A stretch of 64,000 nucleotides of DNA from Nitrospiraceae bacterium (GTDB taxonomy: Bacteria > Nitrospirota > Nitrospiria > Nitrospirales > UBA8639), in the NCBI GenBank assembly GCA_020632595.1, contig JACKFF010000002.1, positions 310,001 through 374,000 of the forward strand, given 5' to 3'. Positions 8,523 through 18,108 of the stretch are shown here, piece after piece. How positions within the stretch are numbered: position 1 is the stretch's first letter; every line of letters begins with the position of its first letter. A model generated the notes under the pieces. That model saw only the letters and a program-made list of their open reading frames with translations. It was not told the origin of the DNA and made no database searches. The position numbers and the translations under genes were made by a program.

Positions 8523-10706
8523 TTACTCCACCCAGTGCAGAACATCCCGGATGATCGACCACCGTGGAGTTTTCTTTTTCGCTCCCCTTCCCAGGATCCA
8601 ATGTTCAAAGACGGTATCCAAAGTCCCATCCTGTTGTTTCAATTTCAGCCAGGCATTCACAACATCCGCAAAGTTCCGGTGACTTTGGGGCATAGGGTAC
8701 ACGAAGGGGATTTTGATGGGGTTGGGAAGAGGGACCGCCACCGTATAAGCCGGATAGATCAAGGTCCAGGCCGAACCGGCTTCGGCGACATACAGGAGAG
8801 CATCGATGTTTTTGCCGTCATCCTTGAAGAACTCACGAGGGGATTTGATGGGCATAAGGGTCGCCTTAGGCAGCAATTTTTGGGCAGCCGTTTGATAATA
8901 CTGCGAATAAGCCGAGACTCCGATCTTCACATCAGGTAGCCTTTGGATTTTCTGCCACGAACTGAAGACTTCCCGATTATGATCTTTCACAAGGAAGGCT
9001 ACCGTAGAATCCATGTATCCTTCAGAAAAAATCACTTGTTCGGCCATTCCCGGTCTGAGCGCCGATCCGGACATAACGATGTCGCAAATATTCGCGTTCA
9101 GATATTCCACAATCTTGCCCCGTTCCGGGAGTTGGAGAAATTCCACCTCCACTTGAAGGGTTTTGGCCAGCATGTGAGCCATTTCAATATCAAACCCGAC
9201 GAGTCCGCCGGTTTCATTCCGGAATGCAAACGGCAGACTATCCCTGAAAAACCCGACTCGAAGCACCCCGCGTCTGCGGATCCCTTCCAGATCAACGCTT
9301 TCGGATGAGGTCAGGCTTTTCTCCTCTGGAGTCAATTCGCGAATCGTGTTCTTGGCAGGCTCGTACCTCAACGCCATTTCGACAAAGGCTTGATATTTGT
9401 TGTAATTGGGATCGATGGCATATGTGAAAAACAGGTGGGTTCCCCCCATGAGCACGACACCGACCAGGAAACAGACGGTCAGATAGCCCACCAATCTTCC
9501 CCAACGAACACGCAATTTTCCGGCCATGGCACAACTTCCCAGGAGTCCAAGCACCCACATGTGCATGGCGGCCGTCATGGTCCCCAACCGACCTGTGAAG
9601 ACATCCACGGTCACAAACAGTTGAAACATGTCCGCAGGAATCCGGAACAGATCCAACAAAAAGGGTATCCCGATCATGGTGCCGCCGAAGAAACTCGCCA
9701 GACCCGACACCAAAAAACCCGGATATTGGACCAAGGACAAAGCCGACCCGGCAAACCATCCCGCAAAAGGGACGAAGGCCAGGCTGAGCAACAAACCGGA
9801 AGATGGAAAGGTATAGGAGGTCGGCACAATGACCTCAATGGCGGAAGTGGTTTCTTCATCGGCCAATTCCGCTTCTTCGAGCAGTTTCCGCCCCCCTTCC
9901 GTCAGCAGGGGAAGAATGATCATGGAATTCCCCGTCGCAAAGGCGGTCACGAGCGCCCCCCGAACCGACCGCAGAACTTTCATGTAGGGCAACGGAGTGA
10001 GGTTGGCCACCAGTGCCGGCAGGACCCAGAACGTGAGGAAGACCGCGGCAACCATCTGGGAAATGAGGAAGATCTGTAAACGTCCCAATTCCTCAAAATT
10101 TAAGGTTCCAGCCGCACTCGCGGCAATGGAAAATACCCCCACAGGGGCCAGTTTCATCACAAAGTCCGTCACTCTGGTCATGGCTTTCATAATGACCGAC
10201 AGCACATCGAGCATGGGCTGTTTCTTTTCGATGCCGATCAACGCCACTCCCATCACGATACTAAACAGCACCACCGCCGGAACGATACTGTTGGCGAGAG
10301 AAAAAAACGGATTGGCCGGGATGTACAATTGGAGAAAATCGATCGGTTGAGTCTCTTCGATTAAGGAGGGGCTGAAAAACATCGCTGATGGCCACTGAGG
10401 GAATGTTAGGGGGAGGACGGCCACCACGGTCAGCGCTATCAGCCATAAGAGCACCAAAATTCCTCCCGCTTTCTTGCCCATTGAGATAGCCTCTTCATAC
10501 GTCAGGCTCCCGAGCCCGGTCATCAGTGAGACCATCAAGAACGGCAGAATAGCCATCTGCAATAATTGGATGAAAATCTGACCGAAGACCGAGATCGGTT
10601 GAGTGGCTTCTCCGAAAAAAATTCCGGCAATAATTCCCAAGCCCATTCCCAGAAGAATTTTGGCGGAAAGGCTTAGACGTGGAGTGGTTTTAGCAGGGTT
10701 TGGCAT
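8523..10706 (-). CDS. Dicarboxylate/amino acid:cation symporter fused to a periplasmic solute-binding domain
   Basis: 727 residues. Residues about 12-415 are a sodium:dicarboxylate symporter (SDF/DAACS family): repeated hydrophobic helices, the re-entrant loop GALVTAFATGNSMIILPLL, and a substrate helix region with DVFTGRLGTMTAAMH. After a last helix (LVGYLTVCFLVGVVLMGG) residues about 475-700 form an SBP_bac_3 amino-acid-binding domain: RRGVLRVGFF, LPFAFRNETGGLVGFDIEMAH, CDIVMSG. Family members are usually separate, so this is a fusion of a carrier with its own receptor domain, predicted to face the periplasm. A decayed piece of a paralogue's binding domain lies at 3840-4040. Substrate probably an acidic amino acid or dicarboxylate (inference). 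Confidence 0.88.
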   Translation of the reverse strand: MPNPAKTTPRLSLSAKILLGMGLGIIAGIFFGEATQPISVFGQIFIQLLQMAILPFLMVSLMTGLGSLTYEEAISMGKKAGGILVLLWLIALTVVAVLPLTFPQWPSAMFFSPSLIEETQPIDFLQLYIPANPFFSLANSIVPAVVLFSIVMGVALIGIEKKQPMLDVLSVIMKAMTRVTDFVMKLAPVGVFSIAASAAGTLNFEELGRLQIFLISQMVAAVFLTFWVLPALVANLTPLPYMKVLRSVRGALVTAFATGNSMIILPLLTEGGRKLLEEAELADEETTSAIEVIVPTSYTFPSSGLLLSLAFVPFAGWFAGSALSLVQYPGFLVSGLASFFGGTMIGIPFLLDLFRIPADMFQLFVTVDVFTGRLGTMTAAMHMWVLGLLGSCAMAGKLRVRWGRLVGYLTVCFLVGVVLMGGTHLFFTYAIDPNYNKYQAFVEMALRYEPAKNTIRELTPEEKSLTSSESVDLEGIRRRGVLRVGFFRDSLPFAFRNETGGLVGFDIEMAHMLAKTLQVEVEFLQLPERGKIVEYLNANICDIVMSGSALRPGMAEQVIFSEGYMDSTVAFLVKDHNREVFSSWQKIQRLPDVKIGVSAYSQYYQTAAQKLLPKATLMPIKSPREFFKDDGKNIDALLYVAEAGSAWTLIYPAYTVAVPLPNPIKIPFVYPMPQSHRNFADVVNAWLKLKQQDGTLDTVFEHWILGRGAKKKTPRWSIIRDVLHWVE

Positions 10707-10956
10707 GAGCCGAAGCGACGACCAACCGGGTGGCTAATTTCGCCTGGAATCTGTTCTTCATTTTTATCCTAGTCATACAACCAAAGTACAGTTTTGATTG
10801 GTATTCCGAACCTCCGAAGCCGTGAAGCCCCATCGAGCCACCACCGTCGGTGCGGGTCAACACTGGCGCGCCGGAGGCGAGGCCTCAACCCCGGCCTTGT
10901 CACCGGGACACAACAGCATGGATCACGAATCGAGAAGGTGCACACGGTAAACCAGG

Positions 10957-11170
10957 GGAGTGTTGAATAATTAAGATTAACAAGGACAAAATTGCCCAGG
11001 ATTAGATTACTCATCAAAGGCTCCGGGTCGGTTCAAAAAAGCATGCCCTGAGTCTTCCCGAAGGGTTCGTCCAGCAAGGCCGCAGCCGTTTTTACGCGCG
11101 GAGCGTACGCTGAGTACGTGAGCACGGAAAAATGGCGAGAACGCCGCTGGCGACTTTTTTCAACAGACCC
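10957..11170 (-). mobile_element. MITE copy A (214 bp)
   Basis: Begins GGAGTGTTGAATAAT and ends TTTTTTCAACAGACCC, the two termini shared by all family members. It contains the 24-bp internal segment (GCATGCCCTGAGTCTTCCCG...) that copy B lacks. No matching target duplication is visible (ACCAGG on the left, TTTGTC on the right), so it may be old or rearranged. Codes for nothing. Confidence 0.8.
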
Positions 11171-11509
11171 TTTGTCGTGAATCTGTGGCCAGCAGACTCA
11201 CCTCCATTCCGGCCGGTCGCGAAACCATACCGTCTGCGCCGGACAGACCGTGTCGGTGACACTCGGGTTAGAGATTAACGGCTAAGAAGGATTTCCTCTA
11301 CTTTGACCATGAGGATAGGGAAGACCATTAGACCCGGAAGCTATCAAAGGATGATTCTTGAGATTGCCGACTTTTTCCAACTCCCACAAGAATTCTATCC
11401 TGAAAATCTCTAAGACCTGTAGACGTCTCTACCGCCGATACAACCTCAAACACATGATCGTCTGTCCGATCGGAAATAGAAGCCAGATGCTGAGATCGCT
11501 TTTCCTTTT
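11171..11509. other. Gene-free stretch
   Basis: No convincing gene. A 34-codon open frame on the plus strand (11309-11413, reading MRIGKTIRPGSYQ then LEIADFFQLPQEF) resembles the end of a small helix-turn-helix protein, but it is too short and has no upstream part to support a call. Confidence 0.3.
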
Positions 11510-12355
11510 TTAATCGGTGAAGAGGGACTTGGGAAGTAACAGGGCTAATTGAATACGTAACGTCCAGTCGGCCCCCTCATCAGGACGCACCACATTGCTA
11601 AAGGCCAGGATATTTCCATTGAAGGGCAATTTGCCGATCCTAAACACTTTGCCGACCCCGCCTCCCACGGGAACTGTCCATTTATTCCCTTTGCCCTCCG
11701 CTTCCCAGTTGGCGGTAATGATGGGTGACGAGGTGAGGTACCATCCCTGTGGGAGGTTATAATTGACAAAATATTGAGCCAAAAATTGCCTGACGTGTTT
11801 GCGGTCGTCATTGCCCGCATACGACCAGATGTTATTGGCCAGGAGACCCACGACCCAAGGACCTTGCACAAAAAGTCCTACCCCGGTCGGTCCCGCAGCC
11901 CATTTCCGGGAACCCAACACTTCGTCCGTGGCGGTGGGGAATTGGAAAATAGGGCCAAGGCCCCAAATCAACCCTTCACTCTTTGCGGGTGAAAAGAATA
12001 AGGACATATTAATGTCTCCCACCCCCCACGTGTCGTCATTGGTGGTGCGAAGATCAGGTTGCTTGATGACGGGCATGATCGTCCGGGTAATGAGGTTCCA
12101 CTCTCTGGTGAGATTCAAGGGAATTACCGGTTGAATATTTAACACGTTCTGAGTTCGATGGTTGGGCTCCAATCCGAAATTCATATTGTTCTGAAAAGGG
12201 ATACTGATGAGATCTGCCACGGGATTTTGTGTCTGCTTGGCGAGGTTGGATTCATCATCCGCCATTGATAAAACCGGTATCACCAATAGGCTAAGTACGG
12301 TGATTCCGATGGTGATGATCGTTCTCCAGGATGGAATATTATAAAACGGCCCCAT
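11510..12355 (-). CDS. Outer-membrane barrel of the phenol-degradation (MetA)/'neuromedin U' type
   Basis: 281 residues. A signal peptide (IGITVLSLLVIPVLSMA) is followed by NPVADLISIPFQNNMNFG and VLNIQPVIPLNLTREWNLITRTIMPV, the hallmark opening of proteins often annotated neuromedin U or transporter (Phenol_MetA_deg-like barrel). Alternating strands with aromatic ends follow (GLIWGLGPIFQFPTATD, KWAAGPTGVGLFV, GWYLTSSPIITANW). Predicted outer-membrane channel, substrate unknown. It has its own direction with free DNA on both sides and no obvious operon partner. Confidence 0.8.
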   Translation of the reverse strand: MGPFYNIPSWRTIITIGITVLSLLVIPVLSMADDESNLAKQTQNPVADLISIPFQNNMNFGLEPNHRTQNVLNIQPVIPLNLTREWNLITRTIMPVIKQPDLRTTNDDTWGVGDINMSLFFSPAKSEGLIWGLGPIFQFPTATDEVLGSRKWAAGPTGVGLFVQGPWVVGLLANNIWSYAGNDDRKHVRQFLAQYFVNYNLPQGWYLTSSPIITANWEAEGKGNKWTVPVGGGVGKVFRIGKLPFNGNILAFSNVVRPDEGADWTLRIQLALLLPKSLFTD

Positions 12356-12452
12356 TATCCATACCCTCCCATTTACCAGAAAAACACTGTTGGTTGCGAT
12401 CTTACAATCCTGAACCGCATTCCAAGCCTTTCACGGAATCACACCTTTGTTA

Positions 12453-12600
12453 TCACTGAACTTTTGCTAAATCGCCAGGCTTGTACTTGCAGTCGAAGAA
12501 TGTCTGAGTCGGCCCATAGAAACGGAACAGCGCGAACCAGCCCTTGCCCGAAACGGCCTTAAGAAAGTTCTTCGAATTTTGGTCTTGCCCTTTTCGTGGA
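12453..12600 (-). pseudogene. C-terminal remnant of a DUF1254/DUF1214 protein
   Basis: On the minus strand the DNA encodes SGKGWFALFRFYGPTQTFFD, then YKPGDLAKVQ-stop. This is the typical end of DUF1254/DUF1214 proteins (GKGWF..FRFYGP...FFD..W.PGDI). No upstream part of the gene is found, so only the tail survives. It sits in the otherwise gene-free stretch 12356-12871 downstream of the arylsulfatase gene, where nothing else is recognised. Confidence 0.6.
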
Positions 12601-12871
12601 TAGGTTAAAAAAGAGTGAATTATGAGTTAGCAATAATACCTTGCAAAAAACGCGCTACAAATTGAAGGCATTTTGGAATGTCTGTTATAGATCGCTCGCG
12701 AATATTAAACTAACCCATATCTGCTACCAGCCAGAAGGCGACCTTCCTAGTTTTCTTATGTAGGTCTCAGATGCCGCAACTTCGAACTATCGTAACTCCT
12801 CGGTTCAGCGGTGGCGCGAAGCACCATCCACTGCAACCAGTTGTTAGGTACCATCCAGGGTTGGGGGAGGA

Positions 12872-15316
12872 TCACCACTTCATCATCATGCGCTTGGCTT
12901 CGGTTTCGATGTTCACGTAGGGCTCGCCCTTGACCGATACTGCAACGCCCTGGATCTTACCGCCGGTGAATTTACCCGGAGCCCTGTACATCGCGCTCAC
13001 CGCGTCTTCGCTGTCGTATCCTACGCAGAGGCCTTCACCGGAGAAGCTGAACTTGCCCGGCTGAGTGCGCATCTTGCCGGACGCCACCACCTTGTCGTCG
13101 ATATAGAGTTTGGTCTCACCAAGGGACTCGCCATGTTTGCCTTGGCCTGTCTTCTCGAACTCCATACCCAGCGTGTATTTACCCGGTTTCAGTGTCTTGT
13201 TGGACTCGAACACCTGCTCCGGCTTGATGCCAAGGAAGTTGTACACGTAGTAGAGTTTCTTGTCCTTGATGAACAGCGCATGGCCGCCGAAGCGTGAGCC
13301 CATAGCAAAGATCACGCCTTCGGTTTTGTCGGTGATCTCGACGTTGGCAAGGATCTTGTAGGAACGCCCGCGCACGTTGACAGCCACGCCTTCGGGTACA
13401 GGTTCCGTATCCGGATAATATTTGTAGGTGTCGCGGGGAGGTTCCCCGGTGGGGCGCGGGGTTGTTATAATTTCTACAGCAAGGCGATCATCGAGTGGCA
13501 GCACGTTGTTCTGTTTTGCCTGTTCCATCCAGAGCTCTTTGAGCTCCTTCAGCTTGTCCGGGTATTTGTCGGCGAGGTTTTTCGACTGCGAGCGGTCCTC
13601 CTCCATGTTGTAGAGCTCCCATTTGTCCTTGTCGAAGTGGCCCTTGCCGCCCAGCGGTACGTGCACGGAGGTCGCGTGCCAGCCGTCCTTCCAGATGCCC
13701 CGTGTGCCGAACATCTCGTAGATCTGGACATGCTTATGCGTCGGGTCGTCCGGTTTGGCATCAAACGTGTAAGCCATGGAAACACCGTAGACCGGGTACT
13801 GCTTCACGCCGTGATTGAACTCCGGCATTTTGAGGCCGGTGATTTCAAGCAAGGTCGGCACGATATCCGTTGAATGGTGGTACTGGTGGCGCAGCTCGCC
13901 CCGTGCCTTGATGCCCTTGGGCCAGCTGATCACCAGCGGATCCGCGGTACCCCCCTCGTACCCCGAGTAGCGCTTGAAGAATTTGTAGGGCGCCGAGAAT
14001 GCCGCGGCCCAGCCAGTGGGAAAGTGTTGGTAGGTATCAGGGCCACCCAGCTTGTCTATGTACTTCATGTTGTCTTCGAGACTGTCCGGAAAGCTATTGA
14101 AAAACTTGTTCTCGTTCACCGAACCATTGGGCGAGCCCTCTCCTGAGGTGCCGTTGTCGGCCGCATAGATGATGAGGGTGTTTTCGTACTGGCCTGATTC
14201 CTTCAGGTAGTCGATGACACGGCCGATCTGATGGTCCGTGTAGGAGGAATAGGCCGCCCAGACCTCTGCCATGCGGTTGAAGAGCTGCTTTTCCTGGTCG
14301 TTCAGGGAATCCCAGGGACGTACGTAATCCAAGGCGTTGGCCACGTCTTTCGGAAGAGGATTGACGGCGGTGTTGACGGTATTTTCGGGGATGATGCCTT
14401 TCTCCTTCATGCGCTTGGTTACCCATTCGCGATAGGCGTCGTACCCGTCGTCGAATTTGCCCTTGTATTTCGCTATCCATTCCTCGGGGGCCTGGTGGGG
14501 GGCATGGTTGGCGCCAGGATTGAACCACATGAAGAAGGGCCTGGATGGGTTGGAGGCGTTCTTGTTACGGAGCATCTCGATTGCCTGATCAGCGAGGTCC
14601 TTGGACAGGTGGTAGCCTTCCTCAGGCGTGTACGGTGGGTCGATGAAATCGTTGTCCTTGGTCAGGAACGGATACCACTGGTTGGTCTCGCCGCCGAGAA
14701 AGCCGTAGAAGCGGTCCCACCCCTTCTGCAGCGGCCACTCGCCGCGATACGCGCCCGGCGCCACGTCAACTTCCGGCACATTGTGGTTCTTGCCGAGCCA
14801 CAAGGTGGCATAGCCATTGGCCTGCAACACTTCTGCAATGGTCGTGACCTCTTTGGGAAATCGGGTACTGTAGCCCGGGAATCCCTCCGCACCTTCGGCG
14901 ACATTGGCATACCCGTTGATCCAATGGGTGCGGCCGGTCAGTAGCGTGGAGCGTGTCGGCGAGCACAGAGAGGTGGTATGCCAATTGGTGTAGGTCAACC
15001 CATCGGCGGCGAGTTTGTCGAGTGTCGGCATGCTGATGGCGCCGCCATAGGGTGACCAGGCCGCTTGCCCCGTGTCGTCGTACAGGATGAAGAGGATGTT
15101 CGGCGCGCCTTCAGGAGCTTTTGGGGGAAGGAAGGGCGTCCAATCCGGTTTGGAATTGCGGGTATCCAGTTCAATCTTGCCCTTGAAGCCGCGCATGAAG
15201 TCAACTTCGTCACTGGCTTTAGCAGCGGAATAAAAGCAACTCGAGCTAAATGCCGCCACAATTATATATAGAGCGAGCAAAGTGGTGAAACAGTTGTTTT
15301 TCGGCATTGATTTCAT
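12872..15316 (-). CDS. Arylsulfatase (cysteine-type, exported)
   Basis: 814 residues from the ATG at 15316, chosen because AAGGAAG lies upstream and a hydrophobic export signal follows (LLALYIIVAAFSSS). The sulfatase signature LCSPTRSTLLTGR holds Cys118, which an FGE enzyme would convert to formylglycine. Metal ligands appear as the Asp pair in ILYDDTG, with FMWFNPGANHAPH and YAADNGTSGEG further on. The C-terminal 200 residues form a beta-rich domain as in large arylsulfatases of the AtsA type. It hydrolyses sulfate esters, presumably in the periplasm. It follows the alkylsulfatase gene by 95 bases in the same direction, so the two are likely one transcript for sulfate-ester use. Confidence 0.92.
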   Translation of the reverse strand: MKSMPKNNCFTTLLALYIIVAAFSSSCFYSAAKASDEVDFMRGFKGKIELDTRNSKPDWTPFLPPKAPEGAPNILFILYDDTGQAAWSPYGGAISMPTLDKLAADGLTYTNWHTTSLCSPTRSTLLTGRTHWINGYANVAEGAEGFPGYSTRFPKEVTTIAEVLQANGYATLWLGKNHNVPEVDVAPGAYRGEWPLQKGWDRFYGFLGGETNQWYPFLTKDNDFIDPPYTPEEGYHLSKDLADQAIEMLRNKNASNPSRPFFMWFNPGANHAPHQAPEEWIAKYKGKFDDGYDAYREWVTKRMKEKGIIPENTVNTAVNPLPKDVANALDYVRPWDSLNDQEKQLFNRMAEVWAAYSSYTDHQIGRVIDYLKESGQYENTLIIYAADNGTSGEGSPNGSVNENKFFNSFPDSLEDNMKYIDKLGGPDTYQHFPTGWAAAFSAPYKFFKRYSGYEGGTADPLVISWPKGIKARGELRHQYHHSTDIVPTLLEITGLKMPEFNHGVKQYPVYGVSMAYTFDAKPDDPTHKHVQIYEMFGTRGIWKDGWHATSVHVPLGGKGHFDKDKWELYNMEEDRSQSKNLADKYPDKLKELKELWMEQAKQNNVLPLDDRLAVEIITTPRPTGEPPRDTYKYYPDTEPVPEGVAVNVRGRSYKILANVEITDKTEGVIFAMGSRFGGHALFIKDKKLYYVYNFLGIKPEQVFESNKTLKPGKYTLGMEFEKTGQGKHGESLGETKLYIDDKVVASGKMRTQPGKFSFSGEGLCVGYDSEDAVSAMYRAPGKFTGGKIQGVAVSVKGEPYVNIETEAKRMMMKW

Positions 15317-15411
15317 GTTTGATACTTCCTTTTCATTTTTTAATCGACCACTCGTCACCTTTCCGGGTTGCTCACGGACATATAGGAATCTCCCGGACAG
15401 CCGGATTCAGA

Positions 15412-17508
15412 TCAACCACCCGCTGTCTCGGCGGGCGGATGCGCCTCGAGCGGCTTTTTCGAAGCCTTTGCCGGCTCTTTCGGCGCGGTGCCGGGCATCA
15501 TCTCGAAAGTGGGCGTGAAGGTCGTCATTGCGGCGCGTATGGCATCGAAGCCCTTGCGGTCGCCCTCGAACTTGGCCTTTCCACCCTTGAGCAGATCATC
15601 GAATGTGGCCTCACCGATCATCACCTTCTCCAGTTCGATGCGGTCGACGGTGATGGTCAGATTGGGCTCTTTTGCCTGATGGCCCACGATGCTGGTCAGC
15701 ACCGAGTTGCTCAGTTCGACGACAAACTTTTCATCGTTGTCCGGGGTGACCAGGTTGATGACATAATCCGTCCCGGCGACCTTTTGACTGTCCATGTTGA
15801 TGGCCAAAGCATTCAGCCAGAGCTCGGTCGACATGCTCCTGATGGTGTCAGGACCGGTCGTCGATGGCGTTGTACCGGCGGGCAAACGGTTTCGCAGCTC
15901 ATACGCCGCACCAAGAAAGCTATTGCGAACGCTCGGGCTTTCCTTCTGGTACCCGATCTGCTCAAAAACGTCGGCCAGTAAGTCCTTGCCGGCAGTATTG
16001 TCGGGTTCCGCATAGACCAGCTTGTTCAGGATCTCCATCGCCGCGAAGTATTGGCCCTTGTCGTAAAGCTCCTTGCCCTTGGCCATAATCTTTTTCGAAC
16101 CGCCCATCATCTCCACATACAACGGCGCGGAATCCCTTGGCGACAAGGGCATGAGCGTGGCCGGGTTAGCGTCCCAGTATCCGAGATAGCGGTTCATTAC
16201 GGCACGGCTGTTGTGTTCTTCCGAGCCGTGGTAGCTGTGTGCCGCCCATTGTTGCCTGAGACTGTCGGGGAGCTTGTAGACGTTGTGGATCTCGCTGATA
16301 GTCACACCCTGATTGGCCTGATGCAGGACCTCGTTGTTCAAATGGGCGTAAACGTCACGCTGGGTGCGCATGACTTCCTGAATACGGTCATTACCCCAGC
16401 GCGGCCAGGAGTGCGCCGAAAACATCACTTCTGCCTCCTGCCCGTAGCGATACAGAGACACATTGATCTGTTTCGACCACTCCAGCGCATCGCGCACCAG
16501 AGCGCCGCGCAGGGTATAGATGTTGTGAATGGTGCCTGTGATATTCTCCGCAGCCCAGAATGTCTTCAGATCAGGAAACCAGGTGTTCATCTCGGCGGGC
16601 GCTTCGGTGCCCGGCGTGTTCTGGAACTCCATCCGTACGCCATCGACGGTCACTTCTTCAAAGTCCTTCACGATGTACCGTGTCGGCTCGATCAGGCCGA
16701 GCGTCCCCGAGGCGGTGTTCTTCCCGATTGCTTGGTCAACATGGCCAAAGGGGCTGCGCGGCAGCAGGACGCCGTACTGGAAGAACATCCGGCGGTTCAT
16801 GGCATTGCCGGCGTAGACATTCTCGGCAATAGCGTGTTCCATGAAGCCCACCGGGGCAATGACCGGCACCTTGCCGCTTTTCACGTCCGCCTCGTCCACC
16901 ACGCCGCGGACCCCACCGAAGTGGTCGGCATGCGAATGTGAATAGATCACAGCCACCACCGGACGTTTTTCAACGTTCTCGTTGATAAAGTCCAAGGCCG
17001 CTTTAGCGGTTTCCTTGCAGGTTAGCGGATCGATGACGATCCAGCCGGTATCACCCTTAATAAAACTAATGTTGGACAGGTCGTAACCTCGCACCTGGTA
17101 GATCTTGTCAGGTACCACCTCGTAGAGACCGTAGGCCATGTTAATGACCGCCTGCCGTTGCAGAGAAGGGTGGATCGAGTCAAATTGCTTGTCCTGCAGC
17201 AGCCATCCGTAGCTGGCCATATCCCAGGCAATATGCCCATCCTCGGCCTTGATCTGTTCGTAATCCGGCGCGGCAATGAAGCCCTTCTTGGCCTCCTCGA
17301 GATCGCGCTTATCAGCAAAAGGCAGCGTGGCTCGCAATTCCTTCTGCAGCTCGATCGTGTACTCCGAAGGCATCTTGCCCTTCGGGTCGAAGTGTTTCGG
17401 TGGGTCCGATGTCACGATGCCGCTCCCACCATAAGAAGCGGTCCCTGTGGTCAACCACAAAATGGCAAAAATACCTGACCAAATGGTATGGGAATTTCCT
17501 TTCCGCAT
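15412..17508 (-). CDS. Linear alkylsulfatase, MBL-fold (SdsA/YjcS type)
   Basis: 698 residues, start supported by AGGAGG upstream. Residues 1-25 are a signal peptide. The metallo-beta-lactamase core carries the di-zinc motif HSHADH at residues 191-196, followed by GGV. Further family features are NTPGTEAPAEMN, FSAHSWPRWG, the helical dimerisation region (YDKGQYFAAMEILNKLVYAEP) and an SCP2-like C-terminal domain (LWLNALAINMDSQKV onward, about residues 560-670). Known members release sulfate from primary alkyl sulfates such as dodecyl sulfate. First gene of a two-gene unit with the arylsulfatase. Confidence 0.93.
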   Translation of the reverse strand: MRKGNSHTIWSGIFAILWLTTGTASYGGSGIVTSDPPKHFDPKGKMPSEYTIELQKELRATLPFADKRDLEEAKKGFIAAPDYEQIKAEDGHIAWDMASYGWLLQDKQFDSIHPSLQRQAVINMAYGLYEVVPDKIYQVRGYDLSNISFIKGDTGWIVIDPLTCKETAKAALDFINENVEKRPVVAVIYSHSHADHFGGVRGVVDEADVKSGKVPVIAPVGFMEHAIAENVYAGNAMNRRMFFQYGVLLPRSPFGHVDQAIGKNTASGTLGLIEPTRYIVKDFEEVTVDGVRMEFQNTPGTEAPAEMNTWFPDLKTFWAAENITGTIHNIYTLRGALVRDALEWSKQINVSLYRYGQEAEVMFSAHSWPRWGNDRIQEVMRTQRDVYAHLNNEVLHQANQGVTISEIHNVYKLPDSLRQQWAAHSYHGSEEHNSRAVMNRYLGYWDANPATLMPLSPRDSAPLYVEMMGGSKKIMAKGKELYDKGQYFAAMEILNKLVYAEPDNTAGKDLLADVFEQIGYQKESPSVRNSFLGAAYELRNRLPAGTTPSTTGPDTIRSMSTELWLNALAINMDSQKVAGTDYVINLVTPDNDEKFVVELSNSVLTSIVGHQAKEPNLTITVDRIELEKVMIGEATFDDLLKGGKAKFEGDRKGFDAIRAAMTTFTPTFEMMPGTAPKEPAKASKKPLEAHPPAETAGG

Positions 17509-18108
17509 TTATCGCCTCCTATTCAAGTTAAAGAAGTTGGTGGTTGTTTCAACTAGCGACCCGATAGCTCCATAGAACCCGGTTGCCTCAAACAAAACCC
17601 TCTTTGAGCAAATGTGAAGATTTATCTATGTCATCCCACCTATCAAAATGCATACCCTCAGAGTGAATGCCAACTGACAACTGTGAAAATTTTACTTTTA
17701 CCAGAGAAATAATAATTCCTTGTTGGTCTTTCGGAATACTTTTGGGTTGGTGGTTGTTGGGATTGCCCTAAAATTCTACAAACCAGGAAATTATTTATGA
17801 GGCGAAAAGCCACAGACCCCTTGGTCAACATCAGGTTTTGTTAGCCTGAATCAAAGTGAGTTTTTGGGGCCTTTCCTCTTTCGGAGGAGAAAGGAGAAGT
17901 TGCTATAAAACAGACACCATTTTCGGTGGACCATTTGTTAGGCACAGAACCATTTGGAGTTCCTTCGGTTTGAGGGTAAGCATGTCGCTGCCTTCGCTGA
18001 AATACTGCGAATGGGCTTTTCACCCGCAATGATCAAAGCCTCTCAAGTGTCTCCCGTTTTTGTGTCCCCGGTTCCTCATTTACTCATCAATTCTAGACCT
18101 TTGTAACC
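17509..18108. other. Gene-free upstream region of the sulfatase operon
   Basis: 600 bases with no convincing gene. The first 300 bases, upstream of the alkylsulfatase on the minus strand, are AT-rich and must hold its promoter, but I could not single out a trustworthy -35/-10 pair or operator. The part next to 18109 probably includes the end of the decayed IS3 element. Confidence 0.4.

Noticed and set aside
14231..14944. 237-codon plus-strand open frame
   Set aside because: Antisense to the arylsulfatase gene, which has full catalytic motifs on the other strand.
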